A stretch of 64,000 nt of DNA from Paenibacillus wulumuqiensis (GCF_000971965.1 NZ_KQ040794.1:69150-133149); one strand, 5' to 3'. Positions 28,517-38,761 are shown, counted from the first letter of the stretch. Program-made: numbers and translations. Notes: generated by a model not told the origin, from the letters alone.

Positions 28517-28546
28517 CCTGCAGCCCGTTGCTGCAGGTTTTTTCTT
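28517..28546 (+). terminator. terminator before the hisS promoter
   Basis: CCTGCAGC/GCTGCAGG stem followed by TTTTTTC. It separates upstream transcription from the hisS unit. Confidence 0.88.
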
Positions 28547-28599
28547 TGCTTTTTTATGGTTTGGAAGCCAGCAGGATTTGCCAACTTGTATGAAAAGTG

Positions 28600-28628
28600 T
28601 TGACTTTAGCACAGCGGTTCATTAAAAT
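28600..28628 (+). promoter_or_regulatory. sigma-A promoter of the hisS-aspS unit
   Basis: TTGACT, a 17-bp spacer, TAAAAT. The transcript would start near 28635 and carry the T-box leader. Confidence 0.78.
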
Positions 28629-28639
28629 CGTTAAATATA

Positions 28640-29172
28640 ACATCGTTCTGACTTTGCTGCTGGCAAAGCAGATGTCGATGATTGTGTGTTTAAATGAATG
28701 ATTCATGGACGGGAAAAGTACCACCGATAACGGACAGTTCCTTTTTGGAAAAGAGAGGCATTCCCCTGGGCTGCAAGGAATCCCTGAACGACGGTGCGAA
28801 AAGACCTCCCCGAGAACATGATGTGAAAGATGGAAAAGCGTGCACGAGGAGAGCAGACACTGCTCGCTGTTGTGTCGGTATCCGGTTACCTGATGGATCA
28901 GGTAAATTCGCTTTTGGAATCCAAGTAACCTCATGCGTAGTCAGCGGGCGTTAACCGCTTAATGAAGCGAATGTATACTGGTGGAATGGCCTGGAATGCC
29001 GTATTGCCGCTGTATTTGCTATCGGATGATCACAGGATTCGATAGATACAGAGTATGCGGTGCCGTCAGTACGGTTGCATTCGAAATGTGGGTGGCACCA
29101 CGGGTGAATGGTAGATAACCAGTCCCTCGTCCCTGTTTGTAATGAACAGTGACGTGGGGCTTTTTTGTGTTC
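28640..29172 (+). promoter_or_regulatory. T-box leader controlling hisS-aspS
   Basis: The T-box core GTGGGTGGCACCACG lies at 29088-29102 and is followed by a terminator (arms within 29129-29166, then TTTTTT). Upstream are stem-I elements: AAAAGTACC near 28707, AAGAGAGG near 28750, GGGCTGCAAGG near 28770, and GAGAACATGATG, in which CAT (28817-28819) is the likely His specifier. Uncharged tRNA-His should stabilise the antiterminator and switch on hisS and the downstream aspS. The exact 5' boundary is uncertain and the specifier assignment is inferred. Confidence 0.88.
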
Positions 29173-29216
29173 CCATAGAGAGATCACTGGATCAGTTGAA
29201 TAAAGGAGGATGGATT

Positions 29217-30461
29217 ATGGCATTTCAAAAACCGACAGGCACACAGGACTTCTTGCCGGGCAAGGTAGAGAAGTGGCAGTATGTCGAAGAGAAAGCAAGA
29301 GATTTGTGCAGACGGTTCAATTACCGGGAGATCCGCACACCGTTATTTGAACAAACCGAGCTGTTCCAGCGCGGTGTAGGCGAGACAACGGATGTGGTAC
29401 AAAAGGAAATGTACACCTTTGAAGATAAAGGCGGCCGCAGTATGACGCTGCGTCCGGAAGGAACAGCCGGTGTGGTACGTGCCTATGCAGAGAACAAGCT
29501 GTATGGCGAGCCGGATGTGACCAAGCTGTATTATATGGGCCCGATGTTCCGTTATGAGCGTCCGCAGGCAGGACGTTATCGCCAGTTCCACCAGTTCGGC
29601 GTAGAGGCATTCGGTTCGGTAGATCCAGCGATTGATGTGGAGATTATCGCGCTTGGCCTGCAGTTTTTCAAGGAACTGGGGCTGCAGGGCGTGACAGTCG
29701 AGATCAACTCGGTAGGTACTTCGGAGACGCGTGCGGCCTACAACGAAGCGCTGCTTGGCTTCCTGCGTCCGATGAAGGATACGCTGTGCAGAGACTGTCA
29801 GCAGCGGATGGAACGCAACCCGATGCGTGTGCTCGATTGCAAAGTGGATCAGGATAAATTTGTCGGTGCTCCGTCTATTCTGGACAGCCTGGATGAAGAG
29901 AGCCGTGCATACTTCCAGCGGGTACAGGATTATCTGACAGCGATGGATGTGGAATTTACAGTCAATGAACGTCTTGTGCGTGGTCTGGATTATTACACAC
30001 ACACCGCCTTTGAGTATAAAGCCGAAGGCATCGGTGCGATCGATACGATCGGTGGCGGCGGGCGTTATAACAAACTGGTCTCCGAAGTGGGCGGCCCGGA
30101 ACAGCCGGGTATCGGCTTCGGTATCGGTCTGGAGCGTCTGCAGCTGATTCTGGAAAGTCAGGGTGTGGATATCCCGGCGATCAAGCCGCTGGATGTCTAT
30201 CTGGTAGGACTCGGGGAAGCGGCAGAACAGGAGACGGTTCGCCAGCTGTTCAAGCTGCGTACACTGGGCTTCTCGGCAGAACGGGATTACCTCGGACGCA
30301 AAATGAAAGCACAGATGAAATCGGCTGATCGCTTCCATGCCCGTTATACCGCCATTCTCGGTGACGATGAATTGTCCAAGGGCGAGATTGCGCTGAAATG
30401 CATGGATACCGGCGAGCAGCAGACCGTGAAGCTGGATGAGCTTGCTGACCATCTGAAATAA
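29217..30461 (+). CDS. hisS: histidyl-tRNA synthetase
   Basis: Class II synthetase charging tRNA-His, 414 aa. Motif 1 region [14 protein letters not shown], motif 2 [21 protein letters not shown], the His-specific [13 protein letters not shown] and motif 3 [11 protein letters not shown] are all present, with an anticodon-binding domain at ~325-414. ATG 29217 with AAAGGAGG fits the family N-terminus [12 protein letters not shown]; upstream in-frame sequence is the T-box terminator and not coding. Operon with aspS. Confidence 0.97.
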   Translation: MAFQKPTGTQDFLPGKVEKWQYVEEKARDLCRRFNYREIRTPLFEQTELFQRGVGETTDVVQKEMYTFEDKGGRSMTLRPEGTAGVVRAYAENKLYGEPDVTKLYYMGPMFRYERPQAGRYRQFHQFGVEAFGSVDPAIDVEIIALGLQFFKELGLQGVTVEINSVGTSETRAAYNEALLGFLRPMKDTLCRDCQQRMERNPMRVLDCKVDQDKFVGAPSILDSLDEESRAYFQRVQDYLTAMDVEFTVNERLVRGLDYYTHTAFEYKAEGIGAIDTIGGGGRYNKLVSEVGGPEQPGIGFGIGLERLQLILESQGVDIPAIKPLDVYLVGLGEAAEQETVRQLFKLRTLGFSAERDYLGRKMKAQMKSADRFHARYTAILGDDELSKGEIALKCMDTGEQQTVKLDELADHLK

Positions 30462-30517
30462 AAAAGTACAGGATAGATCCATATACTTCATTATCGATAA
30501 TTAAAGGAGACTATAAT

Positions 30518-32299
30518 ATGTTAAGGACTCACAAATGCGGCCAATTGACCGCTGCGAACATCGGCGAGACAGTAACACTGAACGGATGGGTACAGACCCG
30601 CCGTGACCTGGGGGGCGTACTGTTTATTGATCTGCGCGACCGCAGCGGATTGGTACAGATCGTATTTAACCCATCATTCTCCGGGGACGCACTTCAGGTA
30701 GCAGACCGTGTACGTAGTGAATACGTACTGGCTGTCAAAGGTGAAGTAGTACGCCGCGAAGAAGAGACGATCAACCCGAATATGGAAAATGGTGATATTG
30801 AAGTACGCATTACCGAAATCGAAGTGATGAACGCAGCGAAGACACCTCCATTCTTTATTGAAGATGGTGTGGAAGTGGACGAATCCCTGCGTCTGAAATA
30901 TCGTTATCTGGATCTGCGTCGTCCAGAAATGCAAAAAACACTGATGCTGCGCTCCAAAGCAACCAAAATTTTCCGCGACTTCCTGGACGAGAACGGCTTT
31001 ATCGATGTGGAGACACCGATTCTGACCAAGAGTACGCCGGAAGGTGCCCGTGACTATCTCGTACCAAGCCGTGTGCATGAAGGTGAGTTCTACGCGCTGC
31101 CGCAATCTCCGCAGATCTACAAGCAGCTGCTGATGGTGAGCGGACTGGAGCGTTACTACCAGATCGCCCGTTGTTTCCGTGATGAGGATCTTCGTTCCGA
31201 CCGTCAGCCGGAATTCACCCAGGTCGATATCGAGACTGCCTTTATGGATCGTGACGAGCTGCTGGGCATGATGGAGCAGCTGATGGTGAAGCTGTTCAAG
31301 GAAACGATCAATGTGGATATCCCTGTACCGTTCCAGCGCATTACCCATGCGGAAGCGATGGACAAATACGGTTCGGACAAACCCGATCTGCGCTTCGGGC
31401 TGGAACTGGTAAATGTCAGCCATATCGTGGCAGGCAGCGGTGCCAAAGTATTCGCATCCGTAATCGAAAAAGGCGGCGAAGTCAAAGTACTGAACGCCAA
31501 AGGCTGCGGTACATGGACACGCAAGGAAATCGACAGCCTGGAGCCGTATGCGAAGCGTTATGGCGCCAAAGGTCTGGCATGGATCCAGATCAAGGATGGC
31601 GAATTCAAAGGTCCTATCGTCAAATTCCTGAGCGAAGGCGAAATCCAGCAAATCCGTGAAACGACCAATGCCGAAGAAGGCGATCTGCTGCTGTTCTCCG
31701 CAGATACCAAACAGGTGGTTGCGGATGTACTCGGCGCAATGCGTGTGAAAATCGGCCGCGATCTGGGTCTGATCGATGACAATGTATACAAATTTGCATG
31801 GGTCGTAGACTTCCCGCTGTTCGGTTACGACGAAGACGCCAAACGTTATGTGGCTGAACACCATCCGTTCACACGTCCTTACGAAGAAGATCTGGAACTG
31901 TTCAACACTGATCCAGGCAAAATCCGTGCTCAAGCATACGATATCGTTCTGAATGGCTACGAAGTGGGCGGCGGTTCCCAGCGTATCTACAAGCGCGAAC
32001 TGCAGGAGAAAATGTTCGAAATGCTTGGATTCACACCGGAACTGGCACGCGAACAGTTTGGTTATCTGATGGATGCATTCGAATACGGTACACCTCCACA
32101 CGGCGGTATCGCCTTCGGTCTGGACCGTCTGATCATGCTGCTGGCAGGACGCACGAACCTGCGTGAGACGATCGCTTTCCCGAAAACGGCGAGCGCTACC
32201 GATCTGCTGATGAACGCTCCGGCACCGGTAGATGGAGCACAGCTCGACCAGCTGCATATCCGTCTGGCACCGCCAAAGCCAGTGGTAGATAAAAACTGA
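30518..32299 (+). CDS. aspS: aspartyl-tRNA synthetase
   Basis: Class II synthetase, 593 aa. An N-terminal OB anticodon-binding domain (~15-105, [22 protein letters not shown]), motif 2 [19 protein letters not shown], the bacterial GAD insertion (~290-420) and motif 3 [13 protein letters not shown]. It is shared with the His T-box unit, an arrangement known in Bacillus. Whether it charges only Asp or also Asn cannot be told here; gatCAB is not in the window. Confidence 0.97.
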   Translation: MLRTHKCGQLTAANIGETVTLNGWVQTRRDLGGVLFIDLRDRSGLVQIVFNPSFSGDALQVADRVRSEYVLAVKGEVVRREEETINPNMENGDIEVRITEIEVMNAAKTPPFFIEDGVEVDESLRLKYRYLDLRRPEMQKTLMLRSKATKIFRDFLDENGFIDVETPILTKSTPEGARDYLVPSRVHEGEFYALPQSPQIYKQLLMVSGLERYYQIARCFRDEDLRSDRQPEFTQVDIETAFMDRDELLGMMEQLMVKLFKETINVDIPVPFQRITHAEAMDKYGSDKPDLRFGLELVNVSHIVAGSGAKVFASVIEKGGEVKVLNAKGCGTWTRKEIDSLEPYAKRYGAKGLAWIQIKDGEFKGPIVKFLSEGEIQQIRETTNAEEGDLLLFSADTKQVVADVLGAMRVKIGRDLGLIDDNVYKFAWVVDFPLFGYDEDAKRYVAEHHPFTRPYEEDLELFNTDPGKIRAQAYDIVLNGYEVGGGSQRIYKRELQEKMFEMLGFTPELAREQFGYLMDAFEYGTPPHGGIAFGLDRLIMLLAGRTNLRETIAFPKTASATDLLMNAPAPVDGAQLDQLHIRLAPPKPVVDKN

Positions 32300-32341
32300 G
32301 GCGGGTAAATACCCATTAAGCACGATCACCAGAATCATCTT

Positions 32342-32384
32342 CTGCTGCAAAGGTGTGATGCACCATTTGCAGCAGTTGTTTTGT
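32342..32384 (+). terminator. terminator after aspS
   Basis: CTGCTGCAAA/TTTGCAGCAG perfect 10-bp stem followed by TTGTTTTG. Confidence 0.85.
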
Positions 32385-32429
32385 GTAGAGCACGAAACAC
32401 AGTACAGAAAATGAAAGGAGCGAATAAGG

Positions 32430-33185
32430 ATGTTGAACCAATTTTCACGTACCGAGCTGGCTTTTGGACCGGAAGGTATTGAAGTGATGAAAAATAGCAC
32501 CGTCGCTGTGCTCGGCATCGGCGGCGTCGGTTCGATCGCCGTCGAAGCACTGGCCCGTACCGGTGTCGGCAAAATCATTCTGATCGACAAGGATGTCGTT
32601 GATATTACCAATATCAACCGCCAGATTCATGCCCTGACGACAACAGTGGGACAGAAGAAAGCGGATCTGATGGTCGATCGGGTCAAGCTGATTAATCCGG
32701 AATGTGAAGCGATCGCGCTCAATATGTTTTATACCGAAGAGACGTATGAGGAGCTGTTCAAATACGATCTGGATTATGTGGTGGATGCTTCGGATACGAT
32801 TATCTACAAGGTGCATCTGATCAAGGAATGCCTGAGACGCAAAATTCCGATCATCTCCAGCATGGGTGCTGCCAACAAAGTGGATCCGACACTGTTCCAG
32901 GTTGCCGACATTTCCAAAACGCATATGGACCCGATTGCCCGTGTCGTGCGTACCAAGCTGCGCAAAGATGGTATCCATAAAGGGGTCAAAGTCGTTTTCT
33001 CCACCGAGCAGCCGAAAAAGCCGCGTCAGGATGTGACCGAGAAGATCGTTCCCGACAATGCACCGGAAATTCGCAAAGCCCAGCAGCCGCCGGCAAGTAA
33101 TGCTTTTGTGCCGCCAGTGGCCGGCTTGATTATGGTAAGTGTGGTTGTCAAAGAGATGCTTGCCAAGCACGGAATTGAAATTTAA
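32430..33185 (+). CDS. tcdA: tRNA threonylcarbamoyladenosine dehydratase TcdA (YrvM)
   Basis: An E1/ThiF-fold enzyme of 251 aa that uses ATP to cyclise t6A37 to ct6A in tRNAs reading ANN codons. The nucleotide-binding motif is VLGIGGVGSIAVEALARTG, with DKDVVDITNINRQIHAL next, and the C-terminal VPPVAGLIMVSVVVKEML. Position after aspS matches yrvM in Bacillus subtilis. AAAGGAGCG precedes the ATG. Confidence 0.93.
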   Translation: MLNQFSRTELAFGPEGIEVMKNSTVAVLGIGGVGSIAVEALARTGVGKIILIDKDVVDITNINRQIHALTTTVGQKKADLMVDRVKLINPECEAIALNMFYTEETYEELFKYDLDYVVDASDTIIYKVHLIKECLRRKIPIISSMGAANKVDPTLFQVADISKTHMDPIARVVRTKLRKDGIHKGVKVVFSTEQPKKPRQDVTEKIVPDNAPEIRKAQQPPASNAFVPPVAGLIMVSVVVKEMLAKHGIEI

Positions 33186-33231
33186 TTTTAATTTTCCGGT
33201 AGTCGGATTGGTCCGCTGCCCCAGGTTATTG

Positions 33232-33268
33232 AAGCGTGCCTGTCCATTCGCGGAAGGCACGCTTTTTG
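33232..33268 (+). terminator. terminator after tcdA
   Basis: AAGCGTGCC/GGCACGCTT stem with TTTTT. Confidence 0.88.
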
Positions 33269-33311
33269 ATTGGAAATGATTCGAAGCTAATCATAAGAGA
33301 GAGGGAGTTAT

Positions 33312-34610
33312 ATGATGCGTGAGAAGTTACAGCGGATGCTGGGCTTTATGCCGGATCGTGATGTGCTGCGTAAAGAAATACTGGCCGGTGTGGTAGCTTA
33401 TTTTGCCGTCGTCTATATCGTGCTAGTCAATGCCACGATTCTGTCTGACGCGGGTATACCGCTCAAGGCGGGAATGGCGGCGACGCTGCTCATTTCCATC
33501 GTCAGCTGTCTGGTGATTGCCTTTCTCGGCAAGTCGCCGATTATCGTCGTGCCGGGCATGGGGGTCAATGCCTTTTTCACCTATACGCTTGTAAGGTCGA
33601 TGGGACTCAGCTGGCAGGAAGCACTGATGGTCGTTACGGTATCTGGCCTGCTGTTTGCGGTGGTTGCGTTTACTTCGCTGCACCGGATTATCAGCCAGGC
33701 GATACCGGCGATTCTGCAGCTGGGCATCACGGTTGGGATCGGGCTGTTCCTGACCTTTGTCGGTCTGCAAAAAAGTGGGATTGTGATTGCTCACCAGACG
33801 ACATTTGTCGCCATCGGTCATTTTAATGACCCGCCGGTCATCGTCTCCTGTCTTACACTGGTGGTCGCTGTAGTGCTCGTGATCCGCAATGTGCCGGGCG
33901 GGCTGCTGATCAGTATTCTGTTCGGAACGATTATGGCGCATCTGCTCGGTGTCGGCAGTGCTGCCGATATTGGTGAAGGCAGTGTACTGTCGGCGTATTC
34001 ATCGGTATTTGGCGCCTTTACGCTGGAGGGATTGGTACGTCTGCCGTTCTGGATCGCGGTGTTCCTGCTGCTGCTGATTCTTGTATTTGAAAATATCGGC
34101 CTGATCGGTGCGCAGACCGATATGGCCAAGCGTCCGGAGACGTTCAAGGGCAGCCTGCGGGCACTGTCCATCTCCAACATTCTGGCCGGTGTGATCGGCT
34201 CCAGTCCGACGGTGGCGGCTGCCGAATCGACTGCCGGTATCGCAGCCGGTGGACGCACAGGCATCACGCCGCTGATTACGGCGGTACTGTTCGGAGCGAC
34301 ATTTTTCTTTATCCCATGGCTTGGCTATATTCCCGACAGTGCGCTGGCACCGGTGCTGATCGTGATCGGGGCGATGATGACCCAGGCGATTCAGGAGATC
34401 AAGTTCAGCAATTTTGCCGAATCGTTCCCTGCGTTTCTGATCATCGTCATGATTCCGTTCACGTACAGCATTGTGGATGGCATGGCGTTTGGGTTTATCG
34501 CCTATCCGATCGTCAAGCTGGCACAGGGCAAAGGCAGGGAAGTGCCGAAGATTCTGTATGGAATTGCTGTGCTGTTCCTGGCCAACTTTGTCGTGAATGC
34601 ACTGCTGTAG
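33312..34610 (+). CDS. NCS2 purine permease (guanine/hypoxanthine, AzgA/PbuG type)
   Basis: A 432-aa polytopic protein with AYFAVVYIVLVNATIL, GMGVNAFFTYTLV and VIGSSPTVAAAESTAGIAAGGRTGITPL, motifs of the AzgA-type branch that imports guanine, hypoxanthine or adenine. No purine riboswitch was found in the 126 nt between the tcdA stop and this start. The substrate among purines cannot be decided. GAGAGGGAG precedes ATG 33312; ATG 33315 is equally possible. Confidence 0.88.
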   Translation: MMREKLQRMLGFMPDRDVLRKEILAGVVAYFAVVYIVLVNATILSDAGIPLKAGMAATLLISIVSCLVIAFLGKSPIIVVPGMGVNAFFTYTLVRSMGLSWQEALMVVTVSGLLFAVVAFTSLHRIISQAIPAILQLGITVGIGLFLTFVGLQKSGIVIAHQTTFVAIGHFNDPPVIVSCLTLVVAVVLVIRNVPGGLLISILFGTIMAHLLGVGSAADIGEGSVLSAYSSVFGAFTLEGLVRLPFWIAVFLLLLILVFENIGLIGAQTDMAKRPETFKGSLRALSISNILAGVIGSSPTVAAAESTAGIAAGGRTGITPLITAVLFGATFFFIPWLGYIPDSALAPVLIVIGAMMTQAIQEIKFSNFAESFPAFLIIVMIPFTYSIVDGMAFGFIAYPIVKLAQGKGREVPKILYGIAVLFLANFVVNALL

Positions 34611-34633
34611 GGATAAACAGGCAGTGTACCGAA

Positions 34634-34690
34634 TGAGGGAATGCCCAGGAAACGCCGGTTGATGCGTATTTCTGCTGGCATTTCCATTCT
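34634..34690 (+). terminator. imperfect hairpin after the purine permease
   Basis: GGAATGCC-AG-AAACGC and GCGT-TTTCTG-TGGCATTTCC arms form a long imperfect stem followed by ATTCTTG. A weak terminator candidate. Confidence 0.45.
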
Positions 34691-34754
34691 TGCTGTGATA
34701 TATTAAAATTCCTTTGTTCATGGTAAAAACTATAAACAGAAGCGCTAACATACA

Positions 34755-34814
34755 AGAGTACATCAGGCAGAACCTCGCCATATCGGCTGTGGGGATGCCT
34801 GGTGTGCTCTTTGC
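34755..34814 (+). terminator. strong hairpin just before helD
   Basis: AGAGTACATCAGGCA (34755-34769) pairs along its full length with TGCCTGGTGTGCTCT (34796-34810), two positions being G:U. TTTGCTTG follows. It lies ~45 nt before the helD ribosome-binding site, so it either insulates or attenuates helD. Confidence 0.65.
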
Positions 34815-34865
34815 TTGTTATTGCCGGACAAAGAGACTAAAGCAATTCTTAGGAGGTAACTGAAA

Positions 34866-37022
34866 TTGGAAAAGGATTTTCAAAGTGCCTATCAAGAAGA
34901 GAAGGACAAGCTGCAGCACACACTGGATGAGGTCGATGCACAGCTGAACAGGCTGCGGCAATTTCCCGTCTATACCGGACACGACTTTACCGAACAGGTA
35001 CTGGAAGCCGGTCGTGAACAGCAGCGTCAGACTCTGGCAAAAAGCGCACGTGAACCTTATTTTGGACGGCTTGATTTTGCGGAAAATGGCAGCGGTGCAC
35101 GTCAGCCGCTCTATATCGGCAAAGTAGGCGTCGGCAAATCGGAGATTGATGACCAGCCGCTCGTCGTGGACTGGCGCGCACCGATTGCCAGCCTGTTTTA
35201 TTCCTTTACCGGCGGGGAAGAGATGGCGGAGTATGAATCTCCGGAAGGGCTGATTCAGGGCCTTGTCTATCTGAAGCGCAATATTGTGATCCGTCAGCGG
35301 CTGCTGGAGCGGCTCGCGGATACATACGACCGGGAGAGCACCGAGCCTGTCGTTACCGATGAATTCCTCGTCTACCGACTGGGAGAAAATAAAGACAACA
35401 AACTGCGGGATATCGTCTCCACGATTCAGGCAGAGCAGGACCGGATCATCCGGGCGGTCAAAAATACCGCACTGGTCATCCAGGGCGTTGCCGGCAGCGG
35501 CAAGACGACGGTTGCCCTGCACCGGCTCGCCTTCCTGCTGTATCAGTATCAGGAGCAGGTATCCGCAGAGAAAATGATTATTTTTGCACCGAATAATATG
35601 TTCCTCGATTATATCTCGGAAGTGCTGCCGGAGCTGGGTGTCGGCGATATCCAACAGAGTACATTTGCCGACTGGGCACAGAGCATTCTGGAGAGCGATA
35701 TCCGGCTCGTGCCTGCCTCGGAGACGTATGAATACTGGTTCGAATCACCGGATCGGCCAGAAGTCAGCGAAGAGACGCCTTCCCGGTTGAAGGGATCGAT
35801 TGCCTTTATGCAGCTGGTGCGGCAGTTTGTCGAGCTGCTGGAAAATACCGCTGTACCGGATATGGACTTCAGCCCATGGGATGGCGCCGTACTGACCCGG
35901 GCCGAGATTATGGACTGGTTCAGCAATGAATACCGTCACTATCCGCTCGCCAAGCGCAAGGAACGGGTCATCGCCCGTATTCATCGCTGGGTCGAAATGA
36001 AGCTCAAAAAAGCTCCCTCGGAAGCGATCCGCAAGGAGCGCAAGAAAAAAGCGGGACAGCGCGAGAAATCCTATGCCAACAAATGGCCGAAATATGAACC
36101 GCTGGCTCTCTACAAGCAGCTGTTCAAAACCGGCAAAATCACCGGCAATGCAGACAGCCTCGCTGTAGTGTGGGAGCAGATTCCGGCGCCTATCCTCAAA
36201 AGCGTATCGGCCGAGCTCAAAAAAGACCGGATTACCGATGAGGATCTGCCGGCGCTCGTCTATATTCATACCCTGCTGAACGAAATGGACGGCAGCCGCC
36301 GGTTCGACCATGTGGTCATCGATGAAGCGCAGGACTTCTCGCCGTTTCATGTGGCACTGCTCAATCAATACGTACGCGGCAGTTCCTTTACCATTCTGGG
36401 CGACCTGTCCCAGGGCATTCATGCCTACCGTGGCGTTCATGCCTGGGAAGAAATGAGCAGTCTGTTCCCGGCGGAAAATACCGATTATTTCCCGTTAACC
36501 CGAAGCTACCGGTCGACGATGGAGATTATCGAATTTGCCAATATTATTCTGGAGCGCGGGGTACGCAACGGCATTACGGCTGTACCAGTCTTCCGCAGCG
36601 GTGATCCGGTCCGTCTTCTGCCTTGCCCGGTTGATAACCGAACCGATGTCGTGATCGAGCACTGGCAGCAGCTGCAGGCCAAGGAATATCGCACTACAGC
36701 GATCCTGACGCGCACATTACGCGAAGCACGGGAGCTGCATGAACAGCTGACCGCCGCCGGTCTGGACATCCACCTGATCGACGGAGGCAAAGCGACGTAC
36801 CAGGGCGGCCATTCCATCCTGCCGGTCTACCTGTCCAAAGGACTGGAGTTCGACGCTGTCATCGTCACCGATGTGGACACTGACCATTACCGAAGCGACT
36901 CCTGGGATGCCAAGCTGCTCTACGTCGGTTGCACACGTGCCCTGCACGAACTGTGGCTGCTGCACGGAGAAGAGCTGCCGGATTATGTCACTGCCGAAGC
37001 TGACGACGCAGCAACAGAATAA
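34866..37022 (+). CDS. helD: HelD-type UvrD/Rep-like helicase (RNA polymerase recycling)
   Basis: A 718-aa superfamily 1 ATPase. An N-terminal coiled coil (~1-60, FQSAYQEEKDKLQHTLDEVDAQLNRLR) is the part that reaches into the RNA polymerase channel in Bacillus HelD. Then come DWRAPIASLFYSF, Walker A GVAGSGKTTVALHR (207-220), a middle domain rich in Lys (~370-420), Walker B HVVIDEAQDFS, GDLSQGIHAYRG, LTRSYRS and YVGCTRALHELWLL. HelD frees stalled RNA polymerase from DNA. TTG start with AGGAGG upstream. Confidence 0.9.
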   Translation: MEKDFQSAYQEEKDKLQHTLDEVDAQLNRLRQFPVYTGHDFTEQVLEAGREQQRQTLAKSAREPYFGRLDFAENGSGARQPLYIGKVGVGKSEIDDQPLVVDWRAPIASLFYSFTGGEEMAEYESPEGLIQGLVYLKRNIVIRQRLLERLADTYDRESTEPVVTDEFLVYRLGENKDNKLRDIVSTIQAEQDRIIRAVKNTALVIQGVAGSGKTTVALHRLAFLLYQYQEQVSAEKMIIFAPNNMFLDYISEVLPELGVGDIQQSTFADWAQSILESDIRLVPASETYEYWFESPDRPEVSEETPSRLKGSIAFMQLVRQFVELLENTAVPDMDFSPWDGAVLTRAEIMDWFSNEYRHYPLAKRKERVIARIHRWVEMKLKKAPSEAIRKERKKKAGQREKSYANKWPKYEPLALYKQLFKTGKITGNADSLAVVWEQIPAPILKSVSAELKKDRITDEDLPALVYIHTLLNEMDGSRRFDHVVIDEAQDFSPFHVALLNQYVRGSSFTILGDLSQGIHAYRGVHAWEEMSSLFPAENTDYFPLTRSYRSTMEIIEFANIILERGVRNGITAVPVFRSGDPVRLLPCPVDNRTDVVIEHWQQLQAKEYRTTAILTRTLREARELHEQLTAAGLDIHLIDGGKATYQGGHSILPVYLSKGLEFDAVIVTDVDTDHYRSDSWDAKLLYVGCTRALHELWLLHGEELPDYVTAEADDAATE

Positions 37023-37074
37023 TCTGCAATACAGATCAGTCTTTACACTATTTCTCTACCCGGGCTTGTCGGTC

Positions 37075-37110
37075 AAGAGGTTCCAGTTCCCACTGGAGCC
37101 TCTTCTTTTT
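37075..37110 (+). terminator. terminator after helD
   Basis: AAGAGG-TCCAGT and ACTGGA-CCTCTT arms, CTTTTT tail. Confidence 0.88.
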
Positions 37111-37441
37111 CATTTATGCGCTTCAGTGGTAAAATATATAGGTTGAAGGCTAATCCGTATAGCTGCGATGTGAATGTCAACGATGCAGAATTTAACTGAA
37201 AGAAAGTCATTCTGAAAGTAGCTTTGAGAGTGATTTCACTACATTCCTACCCACAACGTATATCCAAGCACATAGCGCAGGGAAAAGAATTTCATCTTAG
37301 ACCGACCTTTAAGAAGGGAGATTGACCGCTGCGAGCGGTTGTTCAGGATTCCCATTCTTAACCGGAGGTCGTGATGGAACCTCTTCCTGGAGCGATTGAA
37401 TTATATACACCACTAAATCAAAGACAGGATGTGACCCCTTT
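37111..37441. other. intergenic region before rarA
   Basis: Holds the folded element at 37299-37372; apart from that there is no gene. The downstream stretch to 37441 has no other feature I can support. Confidence 0.5.
37299..37372 (+). promoter_or_regulatory. folded RNA element in the rarA leader
   Basis: TTAAGAAGGGA (37309-37319) pairs with TCCCATTCTTAA (37350-37361) with one bulged base. Outside this GACC and GGTC close the element, and inside ACCGC-TGCGA-GCGGT (37325-37339) is a tight hairpin. No T run follows, and rarA begins 70 nt downstream. It matches no riboswitch I recognise. Confidence 0.5.
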
Positions 37442-38761
37442 ATGGATTTGTTCTCCTTTAACGAGAATACCAATGCCGGCGCAGACGGTATGGGCGTGCT
37501 CGCAGACCGGATGCGTCCGCAGTCGCTCGATGAATATATCGGCCAGGAAGAGATTGTCGGACCAGGCAAGCTGCTGCGCCGGGCGATTCAGGCAGATCAG
37601 GTCACCTCGATTATCCTGTATGGCCCGCCCGGATGCGGTAAAACGACGCTGGCGCATATCATTTCCAAGCATACCCAGGGGGAATTTGTCCGTCTCAACG
37701 CCGTGGATGCCACCGTCAAGGAAGTCCGTGAAGTGATCGAACGTGCCCAGACGAACAAGTCGCTGTATGGCACCAAGACGATTCTGTTTCTGGATGAGGT
37801 ACACCGGTTCAACAGCTCCCGTCAGGACGCGCTGCTGCCGGCGGTCGAGAAAGGCACAATTATTTTTATCGGGGCGACGACCGAGAATCCGTTTCATTAT
37901 GTCAATGGCGCCCTTATGAGCCGCTCAACACTGTTCCAGCTGCAGCCGCTGACCAAGGAACACTCGCTGATTGCCATGCGTCGTGCACTGGCAGACGAGC
38001 AGAAAGGTCTGGGCTTTATGAAGCTGCAGGTGGATGATGCGGCGCTGGAGCACATCGCTTCAATGGCCAACGGTGATATCCGCCGCGCCCTGAATGCACT
38101 GGAGCTGGCCGCATTGACTACGCCGCCCGAAGCAGACGGTACCATTCATCTCACGCTGGAGGTGGCGGAGGAGTCGATCCGTCGTCCTACCGTGCGAGCG
38201 GATGAATCGACCCAGTATGACGTATTGTCCGCTTTTCATAAAAGTATCCGCGGGTCCAGTGATGCAGCGCTGTTCTGGTTCCTGTATGCGGTCGAGAAGC
38301 TGGGCATGGACCCGATGACCTTTATCCGCCGCCTGATCGCGGCCAGCAGCGAGGATATCGGTCTTGCCAACCCGCAGGCGATGGTACAGGCACTCGGCGC
38401 ACTGGATGCGTACCGGACGAACGGCTGGCCGGAAGCCAAACTGAATATTGCGCAGGCGATTCTGTTTGCGGTCGAGAGTCCCAAGTCCAATGCCGTCTAT
38501 ACCGCCATCTCCCGGGCCATGTCCGCGATGGACGAGATCAAGTCTGCCGAGGTGCCGCTGCATCTGCGCGATACCCATTACAAAGGCTCCGCCCAGCTCG
38601 GCCATGAAGGTTATAAATATCCGCATAACTTCCCCAATCACTATGTGGATCAGGAGTATCTGCCCAAAAATCTGGCCCGCCGTGTATTCTACAAAGCCAC
38701 CGATCAGGGCAATGAATCCAAAATCCGGATCAATCAGGAACGGCGACGGGGAACCACATAG
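37442..38761 (+). CDS. rarA: replication-associated recombination protein RarA (MgsA family AAA+)
   Basis: A clamp-loader-like ATPase acting at stalled forks, 439 aa. Markers are LADRMRPQSLDEYIGQEEI, Walker A GPPGCGKTTLA (~60-70), Walker B ILFLDEVHRFN, sensor 1 GATTENPF, and the C-terminal tetramerisation domain with SEDIGLANPQA and HYKGSAQLGHEGYKYPHNFP. A good ribosome-binding site is not evident. In Bacillus the neighbour order rarA-cymR-iscS-mnmA is kept; here the fluC/eno block is inserted. Confidence 0.95.
   Translation: MDLFSFNENTNAGADGMGVLADRMRPQSLDEYIGQEEIVGPGKLLRRAIQADQVTSIILYGPPGCGKTTLAHIISKHTQGEFVRLNAVDATVKEVREVIERAQTNKSLYGTKTILFLDEVHRFNSSRQDALLPAVEKGTIIFIGATTENPFHYVNGALMSRSTLFQLQPLTKEHSLIAMRRALADEQKGLGFMKLQVDDAALEHIASMANGDIRRALNALELAALTTPPEADGTIHLTLEVAEESIRRPTVRADESTQYDVLSAFHKSIRGSSDAALFWFLYAVEKLGMDPMTFIRRLIAASSEDIGLANPQAMVQALGALDAYRTNGWPEAKLNIAQAILFAVESPKSNAVYTAISRAMSAMDEIKSAEVPLHLRDTHYKGSAQLGHEGYKYPHNFPNHYVDQEYLPKNLARRVFYKATDQGNESKIRINQERRRGTT

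Noticed and set aside
37371-37736. A 121-codon frame starting before rarA
   Set aside because: It is out of frame with rarA, which has full AAA+ motifs over the same bases.
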